From assembly GCA_963709485.1 (NCBI GenBank), contig CAVPWE010000001.1, positions 640,277-704,276 of the forward strand: DNA of 64,000 nucleotides, given 5' to 3'. A program made the translations under genes and the position numbers. Below, piece after piece: positions 36,419 through 44,206 of this stretch. Numbering within the stretch: the stretch's first letter is position 1; each line of letters begins with the position of its first letter. Below the pieces are notes generated by a model, which was not told where the DNA came from, did no database searches, and saw only the letters and a program-made list of their open reading frames with translations. This DNA is from JAXDBM01 sp963709485. GTDB lineage: Bacteria > Desulfobacterota > Syntrophia > Syntrophales > Fen-1087.

Positions 36419-37254
36419 CGGGTGAGCAAAACGGGAATCCCGCTCTTCCGGATGACAAAGGATGTCGTGCTGCCCAGGATGAGTTCCCGCAGCCGGTTGT
36501 GTCCGTACGCTCCCATGACCATCAGCTCCACGGACCCCTCCTGGATGAATTTCAGAATCTCCCGGTCTTCCTTTCCCTGAATCGTCAGCGTTTCGCAGTC
36601 GATCTGAAAAGCGTCGAGAAAAGCCTCGATTTTCCCGTGCAGTCTGTCGGCGACCGCCCCATCGTCCGTGATGCAGATGATCGTGAGCGGCCAGGCGGCT
36701 TTTTCGGACAGACCTGCCGCCAGCGCCAGCGCGTTGTGGGCCGGCGGCGATCCGTCATAGGCCAGGGCGATGCTTTCGATGTCCTGATACCGGGCGGGCG
36801 TCACCAGGACCGGCTTCCCGGAATTCCGGACGACCAGTTCGGCCGTGGACCCCAGGATGCCGCCCCTGGCCAGGTGAAAGTGTTCGCCCCGCTGGGCCAG
36901 CAGAATCCAGTCCGTCCGTTTCCCCTCCTCGATGATCGTTTCGTCGATGACGCCCAGGGCTTTTCGCGCCTCCGGACGCAGGCCGGCGGCTTCGCAGCGT
37001 TCCCGAAAGGACTTCAGAATCGCGTTTGCCCGTTCATCCAGTCCCGCTTCGATCACCGGAAGAAATTCCTGATAGAGCGGCAGGCCGATGGAGCCGGAAA
37101 TGTCGCCGCAGACGGGGCCCTGCATCAGCCCCGCATCGATGACATGCAGCCCGATGAGCTGCGCCTCCAGTTTTTTCGCGAGACAGATCCCGTAATCGAT
37201 GGCCGTCCGGCCGTATTCGGAACCGTCGGTGGGGATGAGGATGCTCCTGACCAT
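36415..37254 (-). CDS. Universal stress protein with two Usp domains
   Basis: 279 aa. Two UspA domains in tandem: the first begins SILIPTDGSEYGRTAI, and the second ends MGAYGHNRLRELILGSTTSFVIRKSGIPVLL, which contains the ATP-binding G-x2-G-x9-G-S/T pattern. ATG 37254 has AAAGG before it; the frame extends to a TTG at 37269 that overlaps the MORN gene's stop. It is in an operon with the MORN-repeat protein. Confidence 0.92.
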   Translation of the reverse strand: MVRSILIPTDGSEYGRTAIDYGICLAKKLEAQLIGLHVIDAGLMQGPVCGDISGSIGLPLYQEFLPVIEAGLDERANAILKSFRERCEAAGLRPEARKALGVIDETIIEEGKRTDWILLAQRGEHFHLARGGILGSTAELVVRNSGKPVLVTPARYQDIESIALAYDGSPPAHNALALAAGLSEKAAWPLTIICITDDGAVADRLHGKIEAFLDAFQIDCETLTIQGKEDREILKFIQEGSVELMVMGAYGHNRLRELILGSTTSFVIRKSGIPVLLTR

Positions 37255-37265
37255 GGCGCCTTTCG

Positions 37266-37940
37266 TCAATCTTTCTCCCTTTCGAAATTGCCGAGACTGG
37301 AGAGCAGATCGTCAACCCTTTTTTCCCTGTCCTCGGCGTTGTCGTCCTCCTCACAGGAGGATTCGATGCTTTCCTGGTCCCTTACCCGGATGGACTGGCC
37401 GTTTTCATCGTAGCAGAGAAAACGGCCCTTGAGCCGGCCGTTTTCATAAAAGGCCTTTTCCCGGATCTGGCCATTCCGGTACCAGGCCATATATTCCCCG
37501 TCGCGCCGGTCTTCTTTGAAAAACCCTTTTTCCCGGGTCTGCCCGTTCTTGAAGTAGGAAACATATTCGCCCTCCAGCCTGCCGTTCCGGTAATTTTCCT
37601 CGTCCTTCACCTGCCCGCTGCGGTAATAGAGCAGATAGGGGCCTTCCAGCTTTCCGTCCCGGTAGCATTCCCGCTCCCGCTCTTGGCCGTTGTCGTAGTA
37701 GCTGGTGTACACGCCCTCGAATTTGTCGTATCGGAACGTCGCTTTTTCCCGAAGCTGCCCGTGCTTGTAATAGGTGACCGCCTCGCCATCCCGCAGGCCT
37801 GCTTCAAAATTGAGATGGGCCATGATCTGGCCGCTGCCGAAATAGGAGGTGTACTCGCCGTGGATTTTCCCGTCGCGCAGGAACTTTTTTTCCCGGATCT
37901 GGCCCTTTTCGTAATAGGTGATGACTTCTTTCATGCGCAT
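37266..37940 (-). CDS. MORN/YwqK-type repeat protein
   Basis: 224 aa composed of about seven and a half repeats of 23-24 residues with the pattern Y-Y-x-x-G-Q-x-x-E-x-x-F/Y-x-x-G-K-x-x-G-x-Y, followed by an acidic tail. The DNA is correspondingly a degenerate tandem array of about 70-bp units. The family is often labelled YwqK-type antitoxin, but no toxin partner is adjacent; the UspA-like gene follows directly. Function unknown. Confidence 0.85.
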   Translation of the reverse strand: MRMKEVITYYEKGQIREKKFLRDGKIHGEYTSYFGSGQIMAHLNFEAGLRDGEAVTYYKHGQLREKATFRYDKFEGVYTSYYDNGQERERECYRDGKLEGPYLLYYRSGQVKDEENYRNGRLEGEYVSYFKNGQTREKGFFKEDRRDGEYMAWYRNGQIREKAFYENGRLKGRFLCYDENGQSIRVRDQESIESSCEEDDNAEDREKRVDDLLSSLGNFEREKD

Positions 37941-38023
37941 TTCCCCGCCCTGTCGCCAAGCTTGATTTTTTCACCGAACCTGCCATAATTTATGCGGGAA
38001 AACCAATCCTTTGTCAAGGGGGC

Positions 38024-38865
38024 TTGCAACGCATGCGTCGGAATCCGTCATCCCGGGAAATGCCGGACGCCCCGGAGCGGCGCCGCCTTGAGATCCACGA
38101 CGGCCGCCATCGCCTTCCCGTCGAGATCATCGACCCCTCTTCGGGTTGCGCCGGGAAACCCGGGGAAACAATGATCTTCCTGCATGAAGGTCTGGGAAGC
38201 ATTGCCCAGTGGCGCGACTTTCCGCAGGCGCTCTGCCGGGCGACGGGCCTTCCGGCCGTGGTCTATGAGCGCTGGGGCTACGGAAGCGCGGATCCCCTGG
38301 AAGGTCCCCGCACCGTCCGGTATCTCCACGATGAAGCCCTGCGGAGCCTGCCGGAAGTGATGCGGCAGCTTCGGATCGACCGAAGCATCCTCATCGGTCA
38401 CAGCGACGGCGGTTCGATCGCGCTGCTCTTTGCGTCGGCCTGGCCGGAGAAGGTCCGGGGGATCGTCACGGAAGCGGCCCATGTCTTTGTGGAGGAAGTC
38501 ACGCTGGCCGGGATCCGCGAGGCGGTCAAAATCTATGCCTCGTCGGATCTGCCGGAACGCCTGTCGAAGTATCATGGCGGCAATACGGAGAAGGCCTTTC
38601 GGGGCTGGTCCGACGTCTGGCTTTCCCGGCTTTTCGGAACTGGAACATCGAGGACTGCCTGGCCGGCGTTCGCTGCCCGGTCCTGGCGATCCAGGGGCAG
38701 GATGACGAATACGGAACGCCCGCACAGGTGTCTGCGATCGTTCGCGGGGTTTCCGGGCCCGCCGCACCGCTGCTCGTCCCCGGCTGCGAACACATCCCCC
38801 ACCATCAGGCCCGCAAGCGGGTCCTCGAAGCCATGACGCGGTTTATCCTTTCCCTGGCCCCGTGA
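38024..38865 (+). pseudogene. Alpha/beta hydrolase disrupted by a -1 frameshift
   Basis: The N-terminal frame has the fold's HEGLGSIAQW oxyanion segment and nucleophile elbow GHSDGG and continues to GWSDVWLS. There the frame breaks between 38621 and 38640 (run of T). The neighbouring frame then reads FRNWNIEDCLAGVRCPVLAI...GCEHIPHH to the stop at 38863-38865, giving the missing Asp and His. A single base indel restores a complete hydrolase of about 280 aa, so this may be a sequencing error or a recent inactivation. Confidence 0.85.
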
Positions 38866-38929
38866 AGGCAAAAAGTGCATCGCCGAAATCTCCATATAAA
38901 TGAATTATTTGAATTTTCGGCCTTTTTTC

Positions 38930-38958
38930 TTGACAGCCCGATATGCCTTTTCTATACT
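38930..38958 (+). promoter_or_regulatory. Near-consensus sigma-70 promoter of the GpsA-like gene
   Basis: TTGACA (38930-38935), 17-bp spacer, TATACT (38953-38958). The leader contains a small CCCGC-CTGT-GCGGG hairpin (38986-38999). Confidence 0.78.
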
Positions 38959-39031
38959 GGCTTGAAATTTTCCCATACCAAAATTCCCGCCTGTGCGGGA
39001 TTCACAATTTTTGACCGACATTTATCTGCCC

Positions 39032-40234
39032 ATGATCTCGGAACTGGACACCAGCCGCATCGCAATCATCGGCCCCGGCCGCCTGGGGACATCCTTTGCC
39101 TATAAATTCGGGCGGGACCACAAGCGGGTGACCCTTTATTATCACGATGCGGACCTCTGCCGGACGATCAACCGGGAGCGCCTGAACCCGCGCCATCTGA
39201 CCCAGGACCTGGCGCGCAAGCTCGGGGGGATGGATCATGTGCCCCTCCTGGAAAGCACCGTCACGGCAACCAACAACCTGGAGCGGATTGTCGAGGACAA
39301 CGATCTGATCCTGCTGTGCATCACCATGAACCGGCTCACGGAGTTCATGAACTACCTGAAGCCGCTGATCGAGAAAAAAGCGGGCAAGACCTGCATCATT
39401 TCGCCGATCAAGGGTCTGACGGCCGACGAGCTGACCAAGGAACTGATCACCCCCTCCCAGCTGATCAGCAACAGCCTCTTCGATCTGAGGCACAAGTACA
39501 GCATCGTCTGCGTCGGCGGCCCTTTCTTTGATGTCGATATTGCCCTGGGGAACCCGATCTGCGTCACCGTTGCCGGGAAGAAGCAGATCTCCGCCCTCAT
39601 CCGGGAAGAGCTGATCCGGTTTAACCGCAGGGAGCTGAGCGTCTATTACAATTTCGACATCGTCGGCGTCGAGGCCTGCGGATCCCTGAAGAACATCGTC
39701 GCCAACATCAAGGGGGTGACGGATTCTCTGGATCTGGGCGATTCCATCCCCGGCACCATCTTTGCCCGGTCCGGCGTGGAGGTGCGCTCCCTTTCCCGGC
39801 TTCTCGGGGGGAGCTTTCAGGCTTTTCACAGCCAGGCCGGCGTGGGTGACATGTACGTGACGGTCTCCTCCGAAGCCAGCAAGAATTACCGCTACGGCAA
39901 ATTTTTCTATGAACTGCTGACCGATAATCCCATCGAAACCAATCTCCGCGTCCTGGCGCGGATCGACGGGACCCCGGAGGGGCCGAACACCATTCGCAAC
40001 GTCCACAAGTACCTCGAGAAGAAAAACATGTACAGCCCGCTGTTTCACTCCGCCCACAGGATTTTCAACGAAAGCAACACCCGGGATGATGTTCGCGAAA
40101 TGATCATTCAGGCCTGCCAGTTCGACCGGAGAACCCGCGAGTTTATCGGGCCCTTTTCAAGAGCCCTTTACTATCTTTTCCCCAATCTGTGGTACCGGCG
40201 GCACAAGGGCCTCATGTCGAACATGGAAATCTGA
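39032..40234 (+). CDS. GpsA-like glycerol-3-phosphate dehydrogenase family protein
   Basis: 400 aa from ATG 39032; the frame extends to a GTG at 38993 that lies inside a hairpin. It has the dinucleotide motif IGPGRLGTSF and the GpsA-type region GVEACGSLKNIVANIKG with its catalytic Lys. It is about 70 residues longer than standard GpsA (330 aa) because of an extra C-terminal helical stretch. NAD(P)-dependent reduction of dihydroxyacetone phosphate is the likely reaction, but the divergence leaves this open. It has its own promoter. Confidence 0.75.
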   Translation: MISELDTSRIAIIGPGRLGTSFAYKFGRDHKRVTLYYHDADLCRTINRERLNPRHLTQDLARKLGGMDHVPLLESTVTATNNLERIVEDNDLILLCITMNRLTEFMNYLKPLIEKKAGKTCIISPIKGLTADELTKELITPSQLISNSLFDLRHKYSIVCVGGPFFDVDIALGNPICVTVAGKKQISALIREELIRFNRRELSVYYNFDIVGVEACGSLKNIVANIKGVTDSLDLGDSIPGTIFARSGVEVRSLSRLLGGSFQAFHSQAGVGDMYVTVSSEASKNYRYGKFFYELLTDNPIETNLRVLARIDGTPEGPNTIRNVHKYLEKKNMYSPLFHSAHRIFNESNTRDDVREMIIQACQFDRRTREFIGPFSRALYYLFPNLWYRRHKGLMSNMEI

Positions 40235-40283
40235 CTTCTTTCGCGTTTTACCGGAGTGCTTCGTTTTTTATCTGTTTTTTATC

Positions 40284-40311
40284 TTGACATCATTTTTCAA
40301 TATGTTAGAAA
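40284..40311 (+). promoter_or_regulatory. Putative promoter of the trp leader
   Basis: TTGACA (40284-40289), 16-bp spacer, TAGAAA (40306-40311). The start near 40318 would place the leader's ribosome site at the very 5' end of the RNA. Confidence 0.6.
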
Positions 40312-40333
40312 GGCATCAGCGGAGGAAAGAGCG

Positions 40334-40423
40334 GTGAATGACTTGGCTGGACGCGATGATTGTTCAAGGTTTGGCTGGTGGCGGCAGGCTGACAATGTCT
40401 GCCCGCAGGCCCTCTTTCTGTAG
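40334..40423 (+). CDS. Tryptophan leader peptide (TrpL-like)
   Basis: 29-codon ORF with a GTG start, eight bases after a GGAGG site (40321-40325), and a TAG stop. Codons 15 and 16 (40376-40381) are tandem TGG TGG. Two adjacent Trp codons in a short leader before a terminator and a tryptophan synthase beta gene are the classic signs of ribosome-mediated attenuation. The overlapping ATG at 40338 in another frame has no Trp pair at this place and is not preferred. Confidence 0.78.
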   Translation: MNDLAGRDDCSRFGWWRQADNVCPQALFL

Positions 40424-40435
40424 AAGACGTGAGCC

Positions 40436-40510
40436 GTGGGCAGGGGGAACCCTCCCATGACTCGGACCGGCATTCAGAAAGCCATGGGAAAGCTCCCATG
40501 GCTTTTTCGT
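40436..40510 (+). promoter_or_regulatory. Tryptophan attenuator (competing hairpins and terminator)
   Basis: The terminator is a perfect 12-bp stem (40478-40489 with 40494-40505, loop AAGC) followed by a T-rich run. The segment CTCCCATG occurs twice (40452-40459 and 40493-40500), and both copies can pair with CATGGGA (40483-40489). The RNA can therefore form either an antiterminator or the terminator. Upstream, GTGGGCAGGG (40436-40445) can pair with CCCTCCCA and mask the first copy. Confidence 0.78.
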
Positions 40511-40586
40511 TTTCTTGATCCGCAGAATTCGATCGAGACGGAAATCCGATGATTGAGGCAAAACATTTGCAGAAGGAGGAAAGGTT

Positions 40587-41948
40587 ATGGAACAGATCAA
40601 GGTGACGCTGAACGACGAGGAGATCCCCCGGCAGTGGTACAACATCCAGGCGGACCTGCCCACACCGATGCGGCCCCCGCTGCACCCGGGAACGGGGAAG
40701 CCGGTGGCGGCGGAGGACCTGGCGCCGATTTTCCCGATGAACCTCATCGAGCAGGAGGTGAGCACCCGGCGCTGGATCGACATCCCCGACGAGGTCCTGC
40801 AGAAATTGCTGCTGTGGCGACCCACGCCGCTCTGCCGCGCCCGGAACTTCGAAAAGCTCCTCGATGCCCCGGTCAAGATCTATTACAAAATGGAGGGAAA
40901 CAGCCCGGCCGGTTCCCACAAGCCCAACACGGCCATTCCGCAGGCCTACTACAACAAGGTTTTCGGGATCAGGCGGCTGGCCACGGAGACCGGCGCCGGG
41001 CAGTGGGGAAGCGCGCTTTCCATGGCCTGCCGGATGTTCGAACTCGATTGCCGCGTCTTCATGGTCCGGGTCAGCTACGAGCAGAAGCCCTACCGCCGCA
41101 TGATGATGAATACCTGGGGCGCCGAATGCATTCCCAGCCCCAGCAACATGACGGAGGCGGGACGCCAGGTTCTGGCGGAGCACCCCGATTCCCCGGGAAG
41201 CCTCGGCATCGCCATCAGCGAGGCCGTCGAGGATGCGGTCACCCACGAGGGTTCACGCTACTCCCTGGGGAGCGTCCTGAACCATGTCCTGCTTCACCAG
41301 ACGATCGTCGGCCTGGAGGCGCAGAAGCAGCTCCAGAAGATCGGCGTCTACCCCGATGTGGTCATGGGCTGCTGCGGCGGGGGCAGCAATTTCGGCGGTA
41401 TCTGCCTGCCCTTCGTGCGGGACAAGATCCACGGCAAGAACGTGAAGATCGTCGGCGCCGAGCCGACCTCCTGCCCGACCCTTACGAGGGGGCCCTTCGC
41501 CTATGATTTCGGCGATCTGGCCAAGAAGACCCCGCTGCTGCCGATGTACACGCTGGGCCACGATTACGTCCCGGCGCCCATTCACGCGGGCGGGCTTCGC
41601 TATCACGGCATGGCGCCCATCATCAGCCACCTGGTGCATGAAAATCTCGTCGAGGCCCGGGCCTATCACCAGCTCGACACCTTCGAAGCCGGCGTCCAGT
41701 GGGCCCGGACGGAGGGCTTCATCCCGGCGCCGGAGACGAACCATGTCATCGCGGCCGTCGTCGACGAGGCCCGGCGGGCCAAGGAGGAGGGAAAGGAAAA
41801 AGTCATCCTGTTCAACTGGAGCGGCCACGGCATGGTCGATCTGGCCTCCTACGAAGCCTATCTGACGGGGAAGCTTGAACCGTATACCCTGCCGGACGAG
41901 GAAATCCAGAGGGCCCTGCGGGCGATCGAAGGTTTTCCGAAGCCTTGA
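40587..41948 (+). CDS. TrpB2-type tryptophan synthase beta chain
   Basis: 453 aa PLP enzyme of the TrpB2/TrpB-like group, longer than TrpB1 (about 400 aa). The PLP-lysine is Lys112 in GSHKPNTA, the catalytic Glu is in ETGAGQWG, and the phosphate-binding loop is CCGGGSNFGG. It condenses indole (or a related substrate) with serine to tryptophan. No trpA or other trp gene follows, so it is an orphan copy. AAGGAGGAAAGG precedes the ATG. Control by the attenuator upstream supports a real tryptophan role. Confidence 0.93.
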   Translation: MEQIKVTLNDEEIPRQWYNIQADLPTPMRPPLHPGTGKPVAAEDLAPIFPMNLIEQEVSTRRWIDIPDEVLQKLLLWRPTPLCRARNFEKLLDAPVKIYYKMEGNSPAGSHKPNTAIPQAYYNKVFGIRRLATETGAGQWGSALSMACRMFELDCRVFMVRVSYEQKPYRRMMMNTWGAECIPSPSNMTEAGRQVLAEHPDSPGSLGIAISEAVEDAVTHEGSRYSLGSVLNHVLLHQTIVGLEAQKQLQKIGVYPDVVMGCCGGGSNFGGICLPFVRDKIHGKNVKIVGAEPTSCPTLTRGPFAYDFGDLAKKTPLLPMYTLGHDYVPAPIHAGGLRYHGMAPIISHLVHENLVEARAYHQLDTFEAGVQWARTEGFIPAPETNHVIAAVVDEARRAKEEGKEKVILFNWSGHGMVDLASYEAYLTGKLEPYTLPDEEIQRALRAIEGFPKP

Positions 41949-41958
41949 GGACAACCAC

Positions 41959-41998
41959 GGAACCGTCGGGAGGGGTGTTCATTTTTCTTGACGGTTCC
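41959..41998 (+). other. Inverted repeat after trpB2
   Basis: GGAACCGTC (41959-41967) pairs with GACGGTTCC (41990-41998) around a 22-nt loop. It has no strong T tract, so it is a possible weak terminator or RNA stability element. Confidence 0.4.
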
Positions 41999-42042
41999 CC
42001 TGTTCTTGGCCATGCTGCAAATTATTTTTCAGGTTTCGCCAT

Positions 42043-42330
42043 GTGGGTGACCGGCCCGTGAAGGGATTCGACAAACTGGAAATCCGCTGCCCCCGGCTGG
42101 GGCACCAGGTTCCTTTTTCATATTGCCGTCGTGAAGGCGGCGATCTCCCCTGTTCACGGGCGATTCAATGCTGGGAGCCGGTTTTCCCTGTGGAAAGCCA
42201 TCTGCGGGAAAGCCTGGCGCCCGGCGACTGGGAACGCTTTGTCGAACAGGTCCCGCAGGACAAGCGGGTGAGCCTGTTCGATCTGATCGCGAAGGCCAGG
42301 GCGCGGGTGCAGGGCAAGGACAAAGCATAG
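42043..42330 (+). CDS. Small conserved-type cysteine protein of unknown function
   Basis: Up to 95 aa from a GTG at 42043; a GTG at 42058 is the alternative. It contains four Cys in a compact N-terminal block (RCPRLGHQVPFSYCRREGGDLPCSRAIQCW), which could bind a metal, and a charged helical C-terminus. Codon use fits the neighbours. It lies 22 nt before rarA. I do not recognise the family. Confidence 0.6.
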   Translation: MGDRPVKGFDKLEIRCPRLGHQVPFSYCRREGGDLPCSRAIQCWEPVFPVESHLRESLAPGDWERFVEQVPQDKRVSLFDLIAKARARVQGKDKA

Positions 42331-42352
42331 CAGGGAAAAACGGGCTGCGCGG

Positions 42353-43693
42353 ATGGATCTTTTCAAGCGGGATGACATGAAAGACGGCCGGGATCCACGC
42401 CCCCTCGCGGACCGGATGAGGCCCCGGACGATTGCGGATTATGTGGGGCAGGCCCACCTGATGGCGGAAGGGTCGCTGCTGCGCCGCGCTATCGCGTCGG
42501 ACCAGCTTTTCTCCATGATTTTCTGGGGGCCGCCGGGATCCGGAAAAACGACCCTGGCCCGCCTCGTTGCCGGGGCGGTCCGGGCCCATTTCACCGGCTT
42601 TTCGGCCGTGCTTTCCGGCGTCAAGGAAATCCGGGCTGTCGTCGATGAGGCCGGGACGCAATGGCGGGACCACCGGAAAAAGACCATTCTGTTTGTCGAT
42701 GAAATCCACCGCTTCAACAAGGCGCAGCAGGATGCCTTCCTGCCCCACGTGGAGAGCGGTCTGATCACCCTCATCGGCGCCACGACGGAGAACCCCTCCT
42801 TTGAAGTGATCGCGCCACTGCTTTCCCGGTCGCGGGTGCTGCTTCTAAAGCCTTTTTCCGATGAAGAGCTGACCACGATTCTGGAGAAGGCGCTGAAGGA
42901 TCCGGAACGGGGGCTGGGCGCCCTGTCGCTTGAGATCGAGCGCGAAGCCCTGGCGGCCATCGTCTGGTCCGCCGACGGGGATGCCCGCACGGCGCTGAAT
43001 ACGCTGGAGGCATCGGCCTCTCTGGTGCGGCCGTCGGAAAAAGAGGGCCGGAAAATCACCCACGCCCTGGTTGAAGAGGCCTTCCAGAAAAAGTTTCTGC
43101 TCTATGACAAGGGCGGCGAAGAGCACTACAATCTGATTTCGGCCCTCCACAAGAGCCTGCGGGGATCCGATCCCGATGCGGCCCTTTACTGGCTGGGACG
43201 GATGCTGGCGGCCGGCGAGGACCCGCTCTACATTGCCAGGCGCATGGTCCGGTTTGCCTCCGAGGATGTCGGAAATGCCGACCCGAGGGCGCTGACGGTG
43301 GCCATGTCCGCGATGCAGGCTTTTCAGCTGATCGGCCTGCCCGAGGGCGAGCTGGCCCTGGCCCAGGCTGCCGTTTACCTGGCGACCGCTTCCAAAAGCA
43401 ATGCCCTTTACACCGGTTACGGCAGGGTCAAGGGGGCCATCAGCCGGACCGGCACGCTCCCCGTGCCGCTCCACATTCGTAATGCGCCGACGCGCCTGAT
43501 GAAAGAGCTGGGCTACGGGAAAGGATATCTTTACGCCCATGATTTCCAGGACGCCTATGTCCCGCAGGATTTTCTGCCCTCGGAACTGCAGGAGGAGACC
43601 TTTTATCTTCCCACGGACCGGGGCTACGAGAAAATCATCAGGGAAAGAATGGAGCAGTGGCGAAAATGGAAAGGGAAGAAGGGAAAAACCTGA
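42353..43693 (+). CDS. rarA: Replication-associated recombination protein A (AAA+ ATPase)
   Basis: 446 aa. It begins with PLADRMRPRTIADYVGQAHL and has Walker A GPPGSGKTTLARL, Walker B LFVDEIHRFNKAQQDAFLP and the MgsA/RarA C-terminal domain (DPDAALYWLGRMLAAGEDPLYIARRM). It acts at stalled replication forks. Same strand as the small Cys protein. Confidence 0.95.
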   Translation: MDLFKRDDMKDGRDPRPLADRMRPRTIADYVGQAHLMAEGSLLRRAIASDQLFSMIFWGPPGSGKTTLARLVAGAVRAHFTGFSAVLSGVKEIRAVVDEAGTQWRDHRKKTILFVDEIHRFNKAQQDAFLPHVESGLITLIGATTENPSFEVIAPLLSRSRVLLLKPFSDEELTTILEKALKDPERGLGALSLEIEREALAAIVWSADGDARTALNTLEASASLVRPSEKEGRKITHALVEEAFQKKFLLYDKGGEEHYNLISALHKSLRGSDPDAALYWLGRMLAAGEDPLYIARRMVRFASEDVGNADPRALTVAMSAMQAFQLIGLPEGELALAQAAVYLATASKSNALYTGYGRVKGAISRTGTLPVPLHIRNAPTRLMKELGYGKGYLYAHDFQDAYVPQDFLPSELQEETFYLPTDRGYEKIIRERMEQWRKWKGKKGKT

Positions 43694-44102
43694 CATGATT
43701 TTTGCATGTGCAAGAATGATGTCCGGTCCAGGGCAATAAAAAAACGGGGAGGTCAATGACCCCCCCGCGTCCAGGAGGTATGAAGGTTATTAACCTTCTT
43801 TTGTTTTGGATCCTGCTGCCGGTCAAACATGCCCGTGTTCAAGCGGCAGAATGTTTCTGAAATAGGATATAAGCATAAGCCGTGCCATAACCGGGAGATT
43901 TTTATAACCCATCAATATCATTATGCGATATATTTTTTCTGATCTCTCAGGCGGTTCCGGCTGCCGCAACGAATCAGGCAATAAATGTCGCCCCGGTGCG
44001 CCTCGTTTCCAGAATGCTTTTTTAATACAAACACTTAGACGATAGAGGGATGATATAAAAAAATCGACAAAAATGTCGGTTTTTGAGAATTCAAAGAAAT
44101 CA
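43694..44102. other. Non-coding spacer between rarA and the histidine kinase
   Basis: About 400 nt without a plausible gene and more AT-rich than its surroundings. It holds an imperfect GC-rich stem (43745-43767), a small AAGGTT-ATT-AACCTT hairpin with a T-rich tail (43783-43803, likely rarA terminator), and an AATCGACA-AAAA-TGTCGGTT hairpin followed by T (44062-44084). I recognise no RNA family. Confidence 0.5.
44062..44084 (+). terminator. Terminator-like hairpin
   Basis: AATCGACA (44062-44069) pairs with TGTCGGTT (44074-44081, one G-U) and is followed by T residues. It lies just upstream of the histidine kinase promoter. Confidence 0.5.
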
Positions 44103-44130
44103 TTGACTTTTATGCGGCATTCCCTATCAT
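44103..44130 (+). promoter_or_regulatory. Putative sigma-70 promoter of the kinase/regulator operon
   Basis: TTGACT (44103-44108), 16-bp spacer, TATCAT (44125-44130). The start would be near 44137. Confidence 0.6.
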
Positions 44131-44206
44131 AGGCCGCACATTGAAAGAGACCTTTCCCCGTCGCCGGAGCTGCCGGCGGATGGAGGCGTCAGTCGTCGAG
44201 GGATTT

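Noticed and set aside
37281..37930. CRISPR array from the regular repeats
   Set aside because: The about 70-bp periodicity is protein-coding (MORN-type repeats) without conserved direct repeats and unique spacers.
37266..37940. Toxin-antitoxin module around the YwqK-like repeat protein
   Set aside because: No small toxin gene is adjacent; the neighbours are a UspA protein and unrelated genes.
40338..40461. Overlapping ATG-start ORF in the trp leader
   Set aside because: It lacks the tandem Trp codons and extends into the attenuator stems; the GTG frame with a well-spaced GGAGG fits better.
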